A stretch of DNA of 51,986 bases from DATFXM01 sp035315885 (GCA_035315885.1 DATFXM010000116.1:1-51986); one strand, 5' to 3'; shown: positions 16,746 through 25,327, counted from the first letter of the stretch. A program made the numbers and translations. The notes: generated by a model not told the origin, from the sequence alone.

Positions 16746-16890
16746 GGGATGAGGGGTGCGAAGGGGCGAAGGCGCGACGCGGAGAGGGGAGACGCTGCGA
16801 CGCGGAAGCACTCACCAGACAAGAGGGTTCGGGGTCGCCCCTTTCGCCCTTCTCTTCTTTCCGCGTCTCTCCTCCCCGCGTCTCCTTCGC
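16746..16890. repeat. GC-rich GRGACGCG inverted repeat, copy 3
   Basis: This copy fills the whole 145-bp gap between the convergent paralogue-B citrate synthase (stop at 16745) and pnp (stop at 16891). The left arm has GACGCGGAGAGGGGAGACGC units. The core reads GGTCGCCCCTTTCGCCC and the right arm CCGCGTCTCTCCTCC then CCGCGTCTCC. A GCACTCACC motif before the core is shared with copy 1. Its position suggests use as a bidirectional transcription end. Confidence 0.7.
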
Positions 16891-19116
16891 CTATCTCCGT
16901 CGTTGCGGTCGCCCTCGGCCGCCTTGAGGACGCGGGCCTGTTCGCTGAGGCCTCACCTCCCGGTTGCCGCGATCGTCTTCGCGATCGAAGTCGGGCTGGC
17001 GCTCTTCTTCGGGTTCGCCGGTCTCGCCTCGCTCTTCGCGCAGCACCGCCTTACGCGATAAGCGAATCTTGCCGGAGGGATCGATGTTGATGACCTTCAC
17101 CAGCAGTTGTTGGCCTTCGGTCAGCTCGTCGCGCACATCGCGCACGCGGTAGTCGGCTATCTCGGAAACATGAAGCAATCCGTCGGTGCCCGGCAGTATC
17201 TCGACAAAAGCCCCAAAGTCAGCAATCCGCTGAACGGTTCCCAGATAGGTCTTGTTCAACTCCGGCACCGCGGTTATCTCCTCGATTGCCCGTTTAGCAG
17301 ACTCGGCGGCTTCCAGGTTTGCGGACGCGATGTTGATGCGGCCGCTATCCTCGACGTCGATCTTACAGCCGGTCTTCTCCACGAGTCCTCGAATGACTTT
17401 GCCGCCCGGCCCGATGACATCGCGAATCTTGTCCACCGGAATCTGAATGGTGAGAATTCGAGGAGCGTACGGACTGATTTCCTCGCGCGGCGCTCCGAGC
17501 ACCGCCTCCATTTTTTCCAGAATGTACAATCTTCCGGTTTTTGCCTGTTGAAGTGCGTCGGCGAGAATCTGTGCGTTGATACCGCTCACCTTGATGTCCA
17601 TCTGGAGCGCGGTAATTCCCTGCTTTGTCCCGGTAACTTTGAAGTCCATATCCCCGTAGTGGTCTTCGGCGCCGGCGATGTCAGTCAATATCGCATAGCG
17701 ATTGCCTTCCATCACCAAGCCCATGGCGACGCCCGCTACTGGAGCTTTCAGCGGAACTCCCGCGTCCATGAGCGCAAGAGTGCCGCCGCACACCGAAGCC
17801 ATGGAACTTGACCCGTTAGATTCGGTTATGTCCGAGACAATGCGCAGCGTGTATGGGAACTCGTCTTCGACGGGAAGCATAGGTTCGAGCGCTCGGCGAG
17901 CGAGTGCGCCGTGACCGATCTCCCGCCGCCCGGGAGAGCCGACCCTGCCAGTTTCACCAACCGAGAAGGGCGGAAAGTTATACGCGAGCATGAATCGCCG
18001 CTTTACTTCGCCTTTTTCCAGATCGTCGAGGTATTGAATGTCTTCGCTTGTGCCTAGCGTAGCGGTGACGATGGCCTGAGTTTCACCCCGGGTGAAAAGA
18101 GCGGAGCCGTGAGTTCGAGGGAGCCATCCGACGTCGATCGAGATGGGCCTTATTTCACTGAACCGCCGGCCGTCAGGCCGATGGCGACGATCCAGGATAT
18201 CTTGTCTGAAGACCTTCTCCTTGAGCTCGTCGAATATCACCCCGGCCGTTTTCCGTTTCTCAGGTTCTTCCTCGGGATATCCGGTTACCGTGCGCTCTTT
18301 GAGCTGATCCACCAACGCGTAGCTCTCCAGTTTTCCGTGCTTGCCGGTATCGAGGGCATCGCGCAGCTCCTCGGTCATCTTCCCTTCGATATCGGAGACC
18401 ATTTGTTGATCCAGCTCGCGCTCAACAGCTTCACGCTTCTTGATCGCAAGCTTCGAGTGAAGCTCCCTTTGAAGACGGCAGAGCTTTTTGATTTCGTTGT
18501 GACCGAACATCAATGCTTCGACCATGACGTCTTCGGAGACTTCGGTTGCACCCGCTTCGACCATCACTATGGCTTCGTCCGAGCCTGCTACGACCAGGTT
18601 CAGCTTGGACGAACGAGTCTGTTCGTAAGTTGGGTTTACTATGAACCGGTCGTCGATCAGCCCTACACGGACTCCGGCGATCGGCGTCTCAAACGGGATG
18701 TCGGACAGGTATAGGGCCGCGGACGCTCCGGTAATCGAGAGGACGTCGGCGTCGTAGTTCTCGTCCGCCGAGAGCACCAGCGCAATAACCTGCGTTTCCG
18801 AATTATATCCTTTGGTGAACAGCGGCCTGATGGGTCGATCGATCAGACGCGAGGTGAGCGTTTCCTTTTCTGATGGGCGTCCCTCTCGTCTGAAGTAATT
18901 GCCTGGTATACGTCCCGCCGCATAGCCGTATTCTCTGTATTCCACTGTGAGGGGAAAGAAGTCGATTCCCTCCCGGGGACTTGTTCCTACTGCCGCGACT
19001 AACACCATTGTATCGCCGTAACGAACGATCACCGCGCCATCCGCTTGTTTCGCAACCTTTCCCGTTTCTATCGAAAACTCCACTCCGCCTAACTGAACTG
19101 TTTCCTTCAACTCCAT
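16891..19116 (-). CDS. pnp: Polynucleotide phosphorylase
   Basis: PNPase is a trimeric 3'-5' phosphorolytic exoribonuclease and a degradosome partner. The 741-aa protein has the usual order: RNase PH domain 1 (about 1-230, with YRE-YGYAAGRIPGNYFRREG), an alpha-helical linker, RNase PH domain 2 (about 330-545, with FTRGETQAIVTATLGT and ESNGSSSMASVCGG), a KH domain (about 555-615, IRDVIGPGGKVIRGL) and an S1 domain (about 622-692, GAFVEILPGTDGLLHVSEI). An Arg/Gly/Glu-rich low-complexity tail of some 45 residues follows, ending in GRGRPQRRR, and may help RNA binding. The gene lies downstream of rpsO on the same strand, the common bacterial order, but separated by an unusually long 389 bp. Confidence 0.97.
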   Translation of the reverse strand: MELKETVQLGGVEFSIETGKVAKQADGAVIVRYGDTMVLVAAVGTSPREGIDFFPLTVEYREYGYAAGRIPGNYFRREGRPSEKETLTSRLIDRPIRPLFTKGYNSETQVIALVLSADENYDADVLSITGASAALYLSDIPFETPIAGVRVGLIDDRFIVNPTYEQTRSSKLNLVVAGSDEAIVMVEAGATEVSEDVMVEALMFGHNEIKKLCRLQRELHSKLAIKKREAVERELDQQMVSDIEGKMTEELRDALDTGKHGKLESYALVDQLKERTVTGYPEEEPEKRKTAGVIFDELKEKVFRQDILDRRHRPDGRRFSEIRPISIDVGWLPRTHGSALFTRGETQAIVTATLGTSEDIQYLDDLEKGEVKRRFMLAYNFPPFSVGETGRVGSPGRREIGHGALARRALEPMLPVEDEFPYTLRIVSDITESNGSSSMASVCGGTLALMDAGVPLKAPVAGVAMGLVMEGNRYAILTDIAGAEDHYGDMDFKVTGTKQGITALQMDIKVSGINAQILADALQQAKTGRLYILEKMEAVLGAPREEISPYAPRILTIQIPVDKIRDVIGPGGKVIRGLVEKTGCKIDVEDSGRINIASANLEAAESAKRAIEEITAVPELNKTYLGTVQRIADFGAFVEILPGTDGLLHVSEIADYRVRDVRDELTEGQQLLVKVINIDPSGKIRLSRKAVLREERGETGEPEEERQPDFDREDDRGNREVRPQRTGPRPQGGRGRPQRRR

Positions 19117-19505
19117 AACTCTTTTTGTCTCCTCTCCGCTGCGCGCCGGCTGAACATATCAGCGTTCTCGCCAGTTGAAATCCGGCTGATCGAACGAGGC
19201 GCGCTCATCATTAGATCAGGATCCGGCAATCCGGAATCTCTCTGCTTTTTGAATGTTGGTTTGCAGCTGCGGCAAAACAACAAAGGCCACGGAGTCGCGA
19301 TGCCGGCCGGCACGCCCCAGTGGCCATCGATACCTGCTGAATCTCACTGAAATGGATCTGAATCCGATCCCCGCATCGTTGGAGCTCTTTTCAGAGTCTT
19401 CACACGGCCGCAGAACCGGTGAACTGAAGGCGGGACCAGAGAACCGACGAAAACCCGGGCCGCGATGCGGCATTGTCAATGCCAGATGTTTCGCCAGCGC
19501 TCTCT
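19117..19505 (-). other. Gene-free rpsO-pnp intergenic region
   Basis: This 389-bp spacer is longer than usual for an rpsO-pnp operon. It holds a small TCCGG-ATTG-CCGGA hairpin near 19221-19234 (plus-strand reading) and no credible coding frame. In many bacteria this spacer carries an RNase III or terminator hairpin plus a pnp promoter; I cannot identify either with confidence. Confidence 0.5.
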
Positions 19506-19775
19506 CTATTTTCTTATACCCAAACGACTGATGACTTCCCTGTAACGACCGGCGTCCTTGTGCCTCAAATAATCCAGCAGCCGCCTGCGCTGACTTACAA
19601 GCTTCAACAAACCACGCCGTGAGTGATTGTCCTTAACGTGGGTCTTGAAATGTTCGGTAAGCTCGTTGATCCGCTGAGTGAGCAGGGCGACCTGAACCTC
19701 CGGCGATCCGGTGTCCGTCGCGTGCGTCTTGTAATTCCCGATAATCTCGACCTTGGCTTCCTTCGCTAACGCCAC
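19506..19775 (-). CDS. rpsO: 30S ribosomal protein S15
   Basis: S15 is a primary 16S rRNA-binding protein of the small-subunit platform. The 89-aa product is the normal length. It shows the family hallmarks TGSPEVQVALLTQRINELTEHF, HxxDNHSRRGLLKLVSQRRRLLDYL and RYREVISRLGIRK. The start is the GTG at 19775, with GAGGAG upstream. The 5' leader contains a 14-bp tandem repeat that reaches to within about 10 nt of the start codon, so it includes the ribosome-binding region. S15 represses its own mRNA through leader structures in several phyla, so that location may matter. Pnp follows on the same strand. Confidence 0.97.
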   Translation of the reverse strand: MALAKEAKVEIIGNYKTHATDTGSPEVQVALLTQRINELTEHFKTHVKDNHSRRGLLKLVSQRRRLLDYLRHKDAGRYREVISRLGIRK

Positions 19776-19786
19776 TACGCTTCTCC

Positions 19787-19841
19787 TCTACTGTCTGTAA
19801 TCTACTGTACGTAATCTACTGTCCGTATTTACTGTCTCTAT
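19787..19841 (-). repeat. 14-bp tandem repeat in the rpsO leader
   Basis: Nearly four copies of a 14-bp unit: TCTACTGTCTGTAA (19787-19800), TCTACTGTACGTAA (19801-19814), TCTACTGTCCGTAT (19815-19828) and TTACTGTCTCTAT (19829-19841). Each unit is two heptads. Read on the minus strand, the repeat lies directly upstream of the rpsO start and ends in the AGTAGAGGAG ribosome-binding stretch. Confidence 0.75.
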
Positions 19842-19910
19842 TCTTTGTCCTCTTTGAACCGACAAACTACCACATCAAGTGAATAACTGTAAAGCAAAGA
19901 AGGGTTGTGA

Positions 19911-19975
19911 GTTCTGAGTAAGCGCGTTCCGAATCCTAAGTTCTGAGCGCTGAGTTTCTAAGTTCTGAGTCGAAA
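19911..19975. repeat. Degenerate heptad array
   Basis: Units GTTCTGA (19911-19917), GTTCTGA (19940-19946), GCGCTGA (19947-19953), GTTTCTA (19954-19960), GTTCTGA (19962-19968) and GTCGAAA (19969-19975) are separated by drifted sequence. A CACTCAGAGCTC stretch at 20041-20052 may be the remnant of the opposite arm. It lies upstream of rpsO and downstream of the SPOR gene. Confidence 0.6.
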
Positions 19976-20062
19976 TACTGCTTCGGAAGGGGGTCAGTCT
20001 GAGATTTCGAATGGGTGAAAAGTGGGGCCAGACTCGCAGGCACTCAGAGCTCGGAGCGAGAA

Positions 20063-21370
20063 CTATCTTCGTGGCGCCCCGTCCGTATGGACCGAGAGGT
20101 CCTTGAACTCCTCGGGCGTCTTAAGAATCCGGTTCGGACCCGCCGTCACAACAATCGGATACCCGGGCCTGCTCGCTTTTAACCGCACTTCGCGCCCTAT
20201 AGCGACCTCGTGAGCGCCCGGCATGTTGCCCAGTTGCAGGTAGTCCAATCCGAGCTCCACCTTCGCGTGCGCCTCGGCCAGCTCGTGGAAAGTAATGTTG
20301 CCCTGCGGCACCAGGGAATTTGTGTCGAGATTTAGCCAGTGAGCCTCGGGATTCAACGCGATCAGCGAATCAAACCCAATCGGCGGCAGCTCCGTATCGA
20401 GCTTCTTGCCCGTCCTTCTGTAGGGATTTATCCGGCTGTCGTAGTTTCTATCAAGATTTATGCCCCCGTTTATGTGCACCGAGCCTGCTTGTGTCGGCAC
20501 CCATGACCCCAGAAACAGCCGGTAACGATGCGAGCTGCAAGTGACCTGGACCAACAGAAGCAGCCCTTCGTCGGCGGCAATGTAGCTTGCCAGGGTGAGG
20601 GCTGAATCAGATTGCGCCGCATCCCGCACCCCCGCCCTTCGCATCAAGGCGGCCCAGTTTAGTTCAACCTTGCCGTCCTCTTTAATCTGCACCAGGTTAT
20701 CCGCCCCGGACCCGGCAATCCACTCGAGCCTCCGCCTCGCCTCGGAAATACTGCCTCCAACCCACAAGCCCCCTCCGTAGGAATCCCGATTCCGTCGGGA
20801 GTATCCGGCAAGAAGGTTGATTGTGGCGGTCATCGAATCGCTGAAAGGAAGGTGCGTTAAATCGTACGTCCTGTACAAGGCAAGGACGGCAGGGCTTGTA
20901 TTGCTCTCAGGCAACCGCGCGGTCGGGACTTGAGGTGTTGATGCATTCTTCGCAAAAACTACCTTGTGCGAGATGTGTTGAACGACCGGTCGGAGGCTCG
21001 TCGTCGAGGAAACCGCCTCGGGATCTAACGGAACCTCCTGATAAGCCGGGTCGTGGGCAGGAACAATAAGGAAGCCGGGTATCAGCTTTCGCCGCATCAA
21101 CTGCTCCCCGCGGGCGTAGGCGATCCTCGAGTCGGTGAACATATCGAGCAGGACTCTAACCCAGCGCCCTTTCACTCCAAGATCTACGCTTACAAGTCGG
21201 ACGCGCTCGCCGCTTGCAATGAGTTTTGTAGCAAACTCTGCGGCCCTTGGGACGTCAGCAAAAGAACCCACCTGCAGGCTGAAACCTGGTCGAGTCCCGG
21301 TCTGAGCGTAGGCGATAGAGGAGAGCACCAGCAGGACAGCGGCTGACGTAGGCTTGAATCTGAACTGCAT
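20063..21370 (-). CDS. Secreted SPOR-domain protein with a HELAEAH motif
   Basis: A 435-aa exported protein. A signal peptide (FRFKPTSAAVLLVLSSIAYA) is followed by a SPOR-like domain (about residues 28-100: FSLQVGSFADVPRAAEFATK ... RVRLVSVD ... WVRVLLDMF), a fold that binds denuded peptidoglycan glycans. The C-terminal half is unfamiliar. It contains HELAEAH around residue 361 and a later GAHEVAIGRE, which look like a possible variant zinc site. The ATG at 21370 has GGAGG 5 nt upstream; an in-frame ATG at 21406 has none. A cell-envelope role is likely. A peptidase or toxin-like hydrolase activity is only a guess. Confidence 0.75.
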   Translation of the reverse strand: MQFRFKPTSAAVLLVLSSIAYAQTGTRPGFSLQVGSFADVPRAAEFATKLIASGERVRLVSVDLGVKGRWVRVLLDMFTDSRIAYARGEQLMRRKLIPGFLIVPAHDPAYQEVPLDPEAVSSTTSLRPVVQHISHKVVFAKNASTPQVPTARLPESNTSPAVLALYRTYDLTHLPFSDSMTATINLLAGYSRRNRDSYGGGLWVGGSISEARRRLEWIAGSGADNLVQIKEDGKVELNWAALMRRAGVRDAAQSDSALTLASYIAADEGLLLLVQVTCSSHRYRLFLGSWVPTQAGSVHINGGINLDRNYDSRINPYRRTGKKLDTELPPIGFDSLIALNPEAHWLNLDTNSLVPQGNITFHELAEAHAKVELGLDYLQLGNMPGAHEVAIGREVRLKASRPGYPIVVTAGPNRILKTPEEFKDLSVHTDGAPRR

Positions 21371-21977
21371 TGCGACCTCCGGTTGAGCAAAAAGCAGACC
21401 ATGCATCGCGACTCCTGATCTGCTCGATCAGACCCGGACTGTGGTGGCAGGTTGGAGCTTGTCAGATGGTGGGGACCAGCGGTTGGTGGCCGACCGTTGT
21501 GTCCGCGCTTAGGAGGCGGCGGCTCACTGACCCGCCTATGCTAGGTTATGTGACCTGTCGAGTCAATATTATTAATCGTGATTCGAACTCGATTCGCAGC
21601 ACGACGAACAGCTCGCGTATCAGTTAATCAGGGTTTCCGATACCTGACAGCTCGTCACTCCCTACGCGAGCAGGGCCTCTTGGTGCGACGTCGACTGGGG
21701 ACTCGGACTGGGGACTCGGACTCGGTCCTTGACGCGAGTTGACCCGAGGTCGGCGACCCATCAGTTTTTATTTGAACTCAGGTGAAGGCTTGCGCTAAAC
21801 TGATCGAGCTTGACCCCTGTTTTGCCACGTCGTTATACGAGGCGGAATTGGGGTCTTCGCTTTTGGCGGCTGACCTGATGCGATGCCGATCTGATCGGCG
21901 GCGCGGGTCGACGGCCGAAACCGGTCGACCCTGGCCCTTTGCAGTTTGCTCTCGCCACGCGCCTGGTGGCCCGAGCG
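21371..21977. other. Gene-free divergent stretch
   Basis: This 607-bp gap separates the SPOR gene from the small nuclease-like gene. It contains a tandem 13-bp repeat, GACTGGGGACTCG twice at 21693-21718 with a partial third copy. It also has an AT-rich island around 21565-21600 that may hold a promoter. Open frames here look like shadows; I see no RNA gene. Confidence 0.55.
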
Positions 21978-22607
21978 ATGGGTTATATGACCGTTAAGTA
22001 TTCCCAAGGCCAGCCGGACGAAATCAGCAGATTCAGCGTCAGTACCAACGCTGAAGTCACCATCCAGATATCCGAGCGCGATGGACACCAGTTCATCATC
22101 ATAAAGGAGCAGAGTCCGGGCGAGGCGGTTTCAGCCGAGCACACGATCGAAATTCCCGCGGCCCTGTTGCCGGAGCTTAGACGCGCGGTGAGTGCGCTGG
22201 AAGAGAACATTGGCGAAGAGGACGAGCTGGAGCCGGGCGCTCAACGAGCGATCGTCTTCGCGCACGAATCGGAAGAACAATTCGCCCGGATACTGGACTT
22301 CTACCACATCAACTGGCAATACGAGCCCCGCACCTTTGCGATCGAGTGGGACGCTGAAGGGGCGGTCACAAGCAGTTTTACTCCTGACTTCTATCTCCCT
22401 GACTACGATCTTTATATAGAGCTCACGACGTTACGTCAGTCGTTGGTGACGAAGAAGAACCGAAAGATCAAGAAGCTTCGGCAACTCCATCCCGAGTTGA
22501 ACGTGAAGATCCTGTACGCGTCAGACTATCGCAAGATAGTCGAGAAATTCGTCGCCAGTGGACGATGGCAACCGGCAACGCCGGATGATAGTCATCGAAG
22601 TGAGTAA
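21978..22607 (+). CDS. PD-(D/E)xK-like protein of unknown function
   Basis: A protein of about 209 aa. The N-terminal 80 residues form a small beta-rich part (VSTNAEVTIQISERDGHQF). The C-terminal part looks like a restriction-endonuclease fold of the TnsA or Vsr type: a Glu in HESEEQFARIL, WQYEPRTFAIEW, then TPDFYLPDYDLYIELT. The catalytic pattern would be E...PD...ExK, but the Lys position is Thr (IELT); a following TKKNRK might substitute. I use the ATG at 21978 with GGTGG upstream; the ATG at 21987 is an alternative. It stands upstream of hpt on the same strand with a 374-bp gap. The function is unknown and activity is doubtful. Confidence 0.65.
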   Translation: MGYMTVKYSQGQPDEISRFSVSTNAEVTIQISERDGHQFIIIKEQSPGEAVSAEHTIEIPAALLPELRRAVSALEENIGEEDELEPGAQRAIVFAHESEEQFARILDFYHINWQYEPRTFAIEWDAEGAVTSSFTPDFYLPDYDLYIELTTLRQSLVTKKNRKIKKLRQLHPELNVKILYASDYRKIVEKFVASGRWQPATPDDSHRSE

Positions 22608-22981
22608 CAAGTTGGCGTGAGTGTCGCGGCGGGAGTTAAAAGGTCCCAATCCAGAAAAAATGTTCACTGCAAAAATAACGATCCCGAGTGATCGCAGCCT
22701 AGTTTCTCAGGCCCTCAGAGTCTTTGTCGAGAATCCTTGCGAACTCTCAACCGTCGGAATCTTTCGACTCCAACGTGCGAACCGCTTTCGCGCTTCGGCC
22801 ACCACACTGAAGTTTAGCGCCTGCGCTGTCGCTCCTTGCGGAGCATCAACACTGCACTTGCCTGAAAATCTGACCTTAACCTCTCGGGATCGGTCCCGGT
22901 TGTTGCCAACCGAGCGCGCTGATACTAGCACAGGATTATTCGTTGTCAACTAAAAAATCACGCTTTGTACAAAAAAATTCT
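22608..22981. other. Gene-free stretch upstream of hpt
   Basis: This 374-bp region has no convincing gene. Short frames on both strands lack ribosome sites and recognisable protein features. The last 60 bp are AT-rich and lead into the hpt start, so they probably hold its promoter. Confidence 0.5.
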
Positions 22982-23515
22982 ATGAAGATTTCAAACGATG
23001 GTGACATCGATGTTGCAAAGGTGTTGATCACCCCAGATAGGCTCCAGCAGCGGGTTTCAGAACTCGCCCTCCAGATCTCACAAGACTTCAGCGAGACCGG
23101 TGTCGCTCTCGTCGCTATCCTCAGAGGCTCCTTCGTTTTCGCCGCCGACCTCATCCGGTACATCACGATCCCGGTCTACGTGGACTTCATGTCGATCTCC
23201 TCCTACGGCAGCCAAACAGGGATCGTGCGCATCACCAAAGACCTCGATGAGAGCATCAGAGGACGACACGTACTCATGGTTGAAGACATCATCGATACCG
23301 GTCTCACTGCCAGCTACCTGATCCAGAACCTGCGGCGACGAGAACCCGCAAGCATCGAAATCTGCGCGCTGCTCGATAAGAGCGCACGCAGAATCATCGA
23401 CCTCCCCATAAAATACAGCGGCTTCGATATACCCGACGTGTTCGTGGTAGGTTACGGCATGGACTACCGGCAGCGGTTTAGAAACCTTCCGTACATCGGC
23501 GTGCTGGCCCTCTGA
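22982..23515 (+). CDS. hpt: Hypoxanthine(-guanine) phosphoribosyltransferase
   Basis: Purine-salvage enzyme that makes IMP (and GMP) from hypoxanthine (guanine) and PRPP. The 177-aa length is typical. The PRPP loop VEDIIDTGLTA, the N-terminal VAILRGSFVFAADL, the DFMSISSYG flexible loop and a C-terminal DYRQRFRNLPYIGVL are all present. I start it at the ATG at 22982 (MKISNDGD); the frame is open with a TTG at 22943 but the extra 13 residues are basic and not family-like. No strong Shine-Dalgarno sequence is seen. It faces convergently the MidA-like methyltransferase gene. Confidence 0.93.
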   Translation: MKISNDGDIDVAKVLITPDRLQQRVSELALQISQDFSETGVALVAILRGSFVFAADLIRYITIPVYVDFMSISSYGSQTGIVRITKDLDESIRGRHVLMVEDIIDTGLTASYLIQNLRRREPASIEICALLDKSARRIIDLPIKYSGFDIPDVFVVGYGMDYRQRFRNLPYIGVLAL

Positions 23516-23589
23516 CAAGATCCGGCACGTCGGGGAGAGCGCTGTCCTGGCGATTAGCCACCAACCGAAATTCCCGGTTCAGCGACAAC

Positions 23590-24690
23590 TCATGGCATCA
23601 CACTTCGGCGTTGAACGAGAACCCGGAAATTATGACCAGCTCCGCCGGGCACCAGCAGGTTCTTCGCCGCGAGCCGGCTGTTTGTATCTTCGAGTGCGGC
23701 GACTCGCTCCAGCAGTCCGTGCCGGATCAGAAAAGCCGTCTGATGCTCGTAGCTCACCGTCTCCAGTTCGGCCTGGCGACCGTATTCAATCAAGCCCGTG
23801 AAGTTCACGCTGGCCGTGAGATCCTGTTCGCCCGGAGAATCGAAAACAGAATTGGTGAGCCGATGCGACTTAAATGAACGAAGAGTGCCCGCGTGGCGAT
23901 CCGCGCTCCACAAGAGAGGCGCCAGATCTCCGTAGTCTACGGTCATCACAAAGCCCCGCTTGAAGCCCGCGCCGATGCGGCTTAACCAATCGACACCTTC
24001 GAGGCCGACCTCTACGATCTGACCCTCACGGAGCGGCACGCCCATTCTCGAGATGTATTCCGGCACCCTCACACCAACATTCTCGCTCCAGACGGGGGCT
24101 AGCCGTGGCGCAGTTAGAGCCGGATCCTGGCTCCCGACGACGAACTGCTCCTGGAGCCGTTGATCCCGAAGCCGGACCCGGTGGACCGGAAGCGCGTCGA
24201 TAAACTCGTTGGAGAAGACTATGCCTGAGAATTCCGCAATATCTTCGAACTTAATCCACTGAACCGTAGCGTCGTAAGCGTGGAGTTTCTGCTTCTGGAG
24301 GGCCTTCATAGCCGGGCTGGTCTCAACAATGAAATATCTCAGCCGCTCGAATATCTGCGGCCATTCGGTTGCGAAGGTTGAGATAACGTCGAAAGCAAGT
24401 TGGCCGGTGCCCGCTCCTGTTTCACACAGGTTGAAGGGTCCGGAAGCATTATTGTCGATCTGATTCAGAAGCTCGCGTAAAGACGAGGCCATCACCTGGC
24501 CGAAAACCGCGTGCACGCTGCTCGAAGTGAGAAAATCGCCTTCTCGGCCGATCTTGGGTCGGGTGGTGTTGTAGTAGCCGAACTCCTGATGATAAAGCGC
24601 GGCTTCCATGAAATCGCGGAAGCTAATCGGTCCGCTCTCGTGGATTCGGCCGAGCAATTTCGTCTCGAGAGGGTTTGGCGTGCTGACCAA
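23590..24690 (-). CDS. MidA/NDUFAF7-family SAM-dependent methyltransferase
   Basis: A protein of about 366 aa, COG1565 family. Its mitochondrial homologue NDUFAF7/MidA methylates an arginine of the complex I 49-kDa subunit during assembly. The visible landmarks are ISFRDFMEAALYHQEFGYY, GDFLTSS near residue 50, SAM motif I CETGAGTGQLAFD near residue 90, and IVFSNEFIDALPVHRV. It lies directly downstream of nuoB and nuoA on the same strand, so a complex I assembly role is supported by context. I prefer the TTG at 24690 with CAGGA upstream; a TTG at 24714 sits against a 9-bp hairpin (24716-24738) and would be poorly accessible. Confidence 0.87.
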   Translation of the reverse strand: MVSTPNPLETKLLGRIHESGPISFRDFMEAALYHQEFGYYNTTRPKIGREGDFLTSSSVHAVFGQVMASSLRELLNQIDNNASGPFNLCETGAGTGQLAFDVISTFATEWPQIFERLRYFIVETSPAMKALQKQKLHAYDATVQWIKFEDIAEFSGIVFSNEFIDALPVHRVRLRDQRLQEQFVVGSQDPALTAPRLAPVWSENVGVRVPEYISRMGVPLREGQIVEVGLEGVDWLSRIGAGFKRGFVMTVDYGDLAPLLWSADRHAGTLRSFKSHRLTNSVFDSPGEQDLTASVNFTGLIEYGRQAELETVSYEHQTAFLIRHGLLERVAALEDTNSRLAAKNLLVPGGAGHNFRVLVQRRSVMP

Positions 24691-24715
24691 TTGAGGTTTC
24701 CTGCGCAAAATCAAA

Positions 24716-24738
24716 GCGCAGGCGAAACCCGCCTGCGC
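24716..24738 (-). terminator. Hairpin between nuoB and the MidA-like gene
   Basis: GCGCAGGCG and CGCCTGCGC pair perfectly over 9 bp with a 5-nt loop. On the minus strand the stem is followed by TTTGATTTT, a short U-rich tail. It can act as an intrinsic terminator or attenuator that lowers expression of the methyltransferase relative to nuoAB. Confidence 0.5.
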
Positions 24739-24766
24739 CAGAAATTAATCTTCGAACGAGCTCGCG

Positions 24767-25327
24767 CTATGCGGCTGACTCGGCGTCTTCGGACGGCGTG
24801 CCTTCGACTTCCGCCTGACTGACGTTGCCCTTACCAAACACGAAGCGAGTCGGATGCTCCTGCATGATTTTGTCCTGGAGCCGCATCAACCCGTAGAGCA
24901 GCGCTTCGGGACGCGGAGGGCAACCGGGAATGTAAACGTCGACCGGCACAATTCGATCTACACCTTGAAGGGTCGAGTAAGTCGGAAAGGGTCCGCCGGT
25001 TGATGCGCAAGCGCCCATGGCTATGCACCATTTCGGCTCCGGCATCTGGTCCCACACTCGCTTGATCACCGGACCCATCTTCAGCGTCGGGGTGCCGGCC
25101 ACGATCATCAAGTCGGATTGCCTCGGGCTCGGGCGAAAAACTCCTGCTCCGAACCGGTCGAGGTCAAATCGCGAGGCTCCGGTGGCCATCATCTCGATTG
25201 CGCAGCAGGCGAGGCCGAAGGTCATCGGCCACAAGGCTGATTTACGAGCCCAATTGAAAACGAAGTCGACGGTCGATGTAATAATGCCGCTCGACGATTC
25301 GACTACTTCCTCTCTCTGTTTAGCCAT
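24767..25327 (-). CDS. nuoB: NADH-quinone oxidoreductase subunit B
   Basis: NuoB carries the terminal 4Fe-4S cluster N2 of complex I, at the junction with the quinone site. The 186-aa protein shows the cluster ligands in GLACCAIEMM, GACASTGGPF and IPGCPPRPEAL. The flanking FGAGVFRPSPRQSDLMIVAG and GVDRIVPVDVY are typical. I use the ATG at 25327 (MAKQREE), just beyond the nuoA stop. The frame is open to 25375, which would overlap nuoA. The usual next gene, nuoC, is absent. A MidA-like methyltransferase follows instead, so the nuo operon is split in this genome. Confidence 0.95.
   Translation of the reverse strand: MAKQREEVVESSSGIITSTVDFVFNWARKSALWPMTFGLACCAIEMMATGASRFDLDRFGAGVFRPSPRQSDLMIVAGTPTLKMGPVIKRVWDQMPEPKWCIAMGACASTGGPFPTYSTLQGVDRIVPVDVYIPGCPPRPEALLYGLMRLQDKIMQEHPTRFVFGKGNVSQAEVEGTPSEDAESAA

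Noticed and set aside
19117..19505. Small RNA or riboswitch between rpsO and pnp
   Set aside because: The spacer is long, but I could not recognise a known structured RNA; only a 5-bp hairpin is clear.
22621..22953. 110-codon plus-strand frame and its antisense between the PD-(D/E)xK gene and hpt
   Set aside because: Neither strand shows a family-like sequence or a ribosome site, and both run into the hpt leader.
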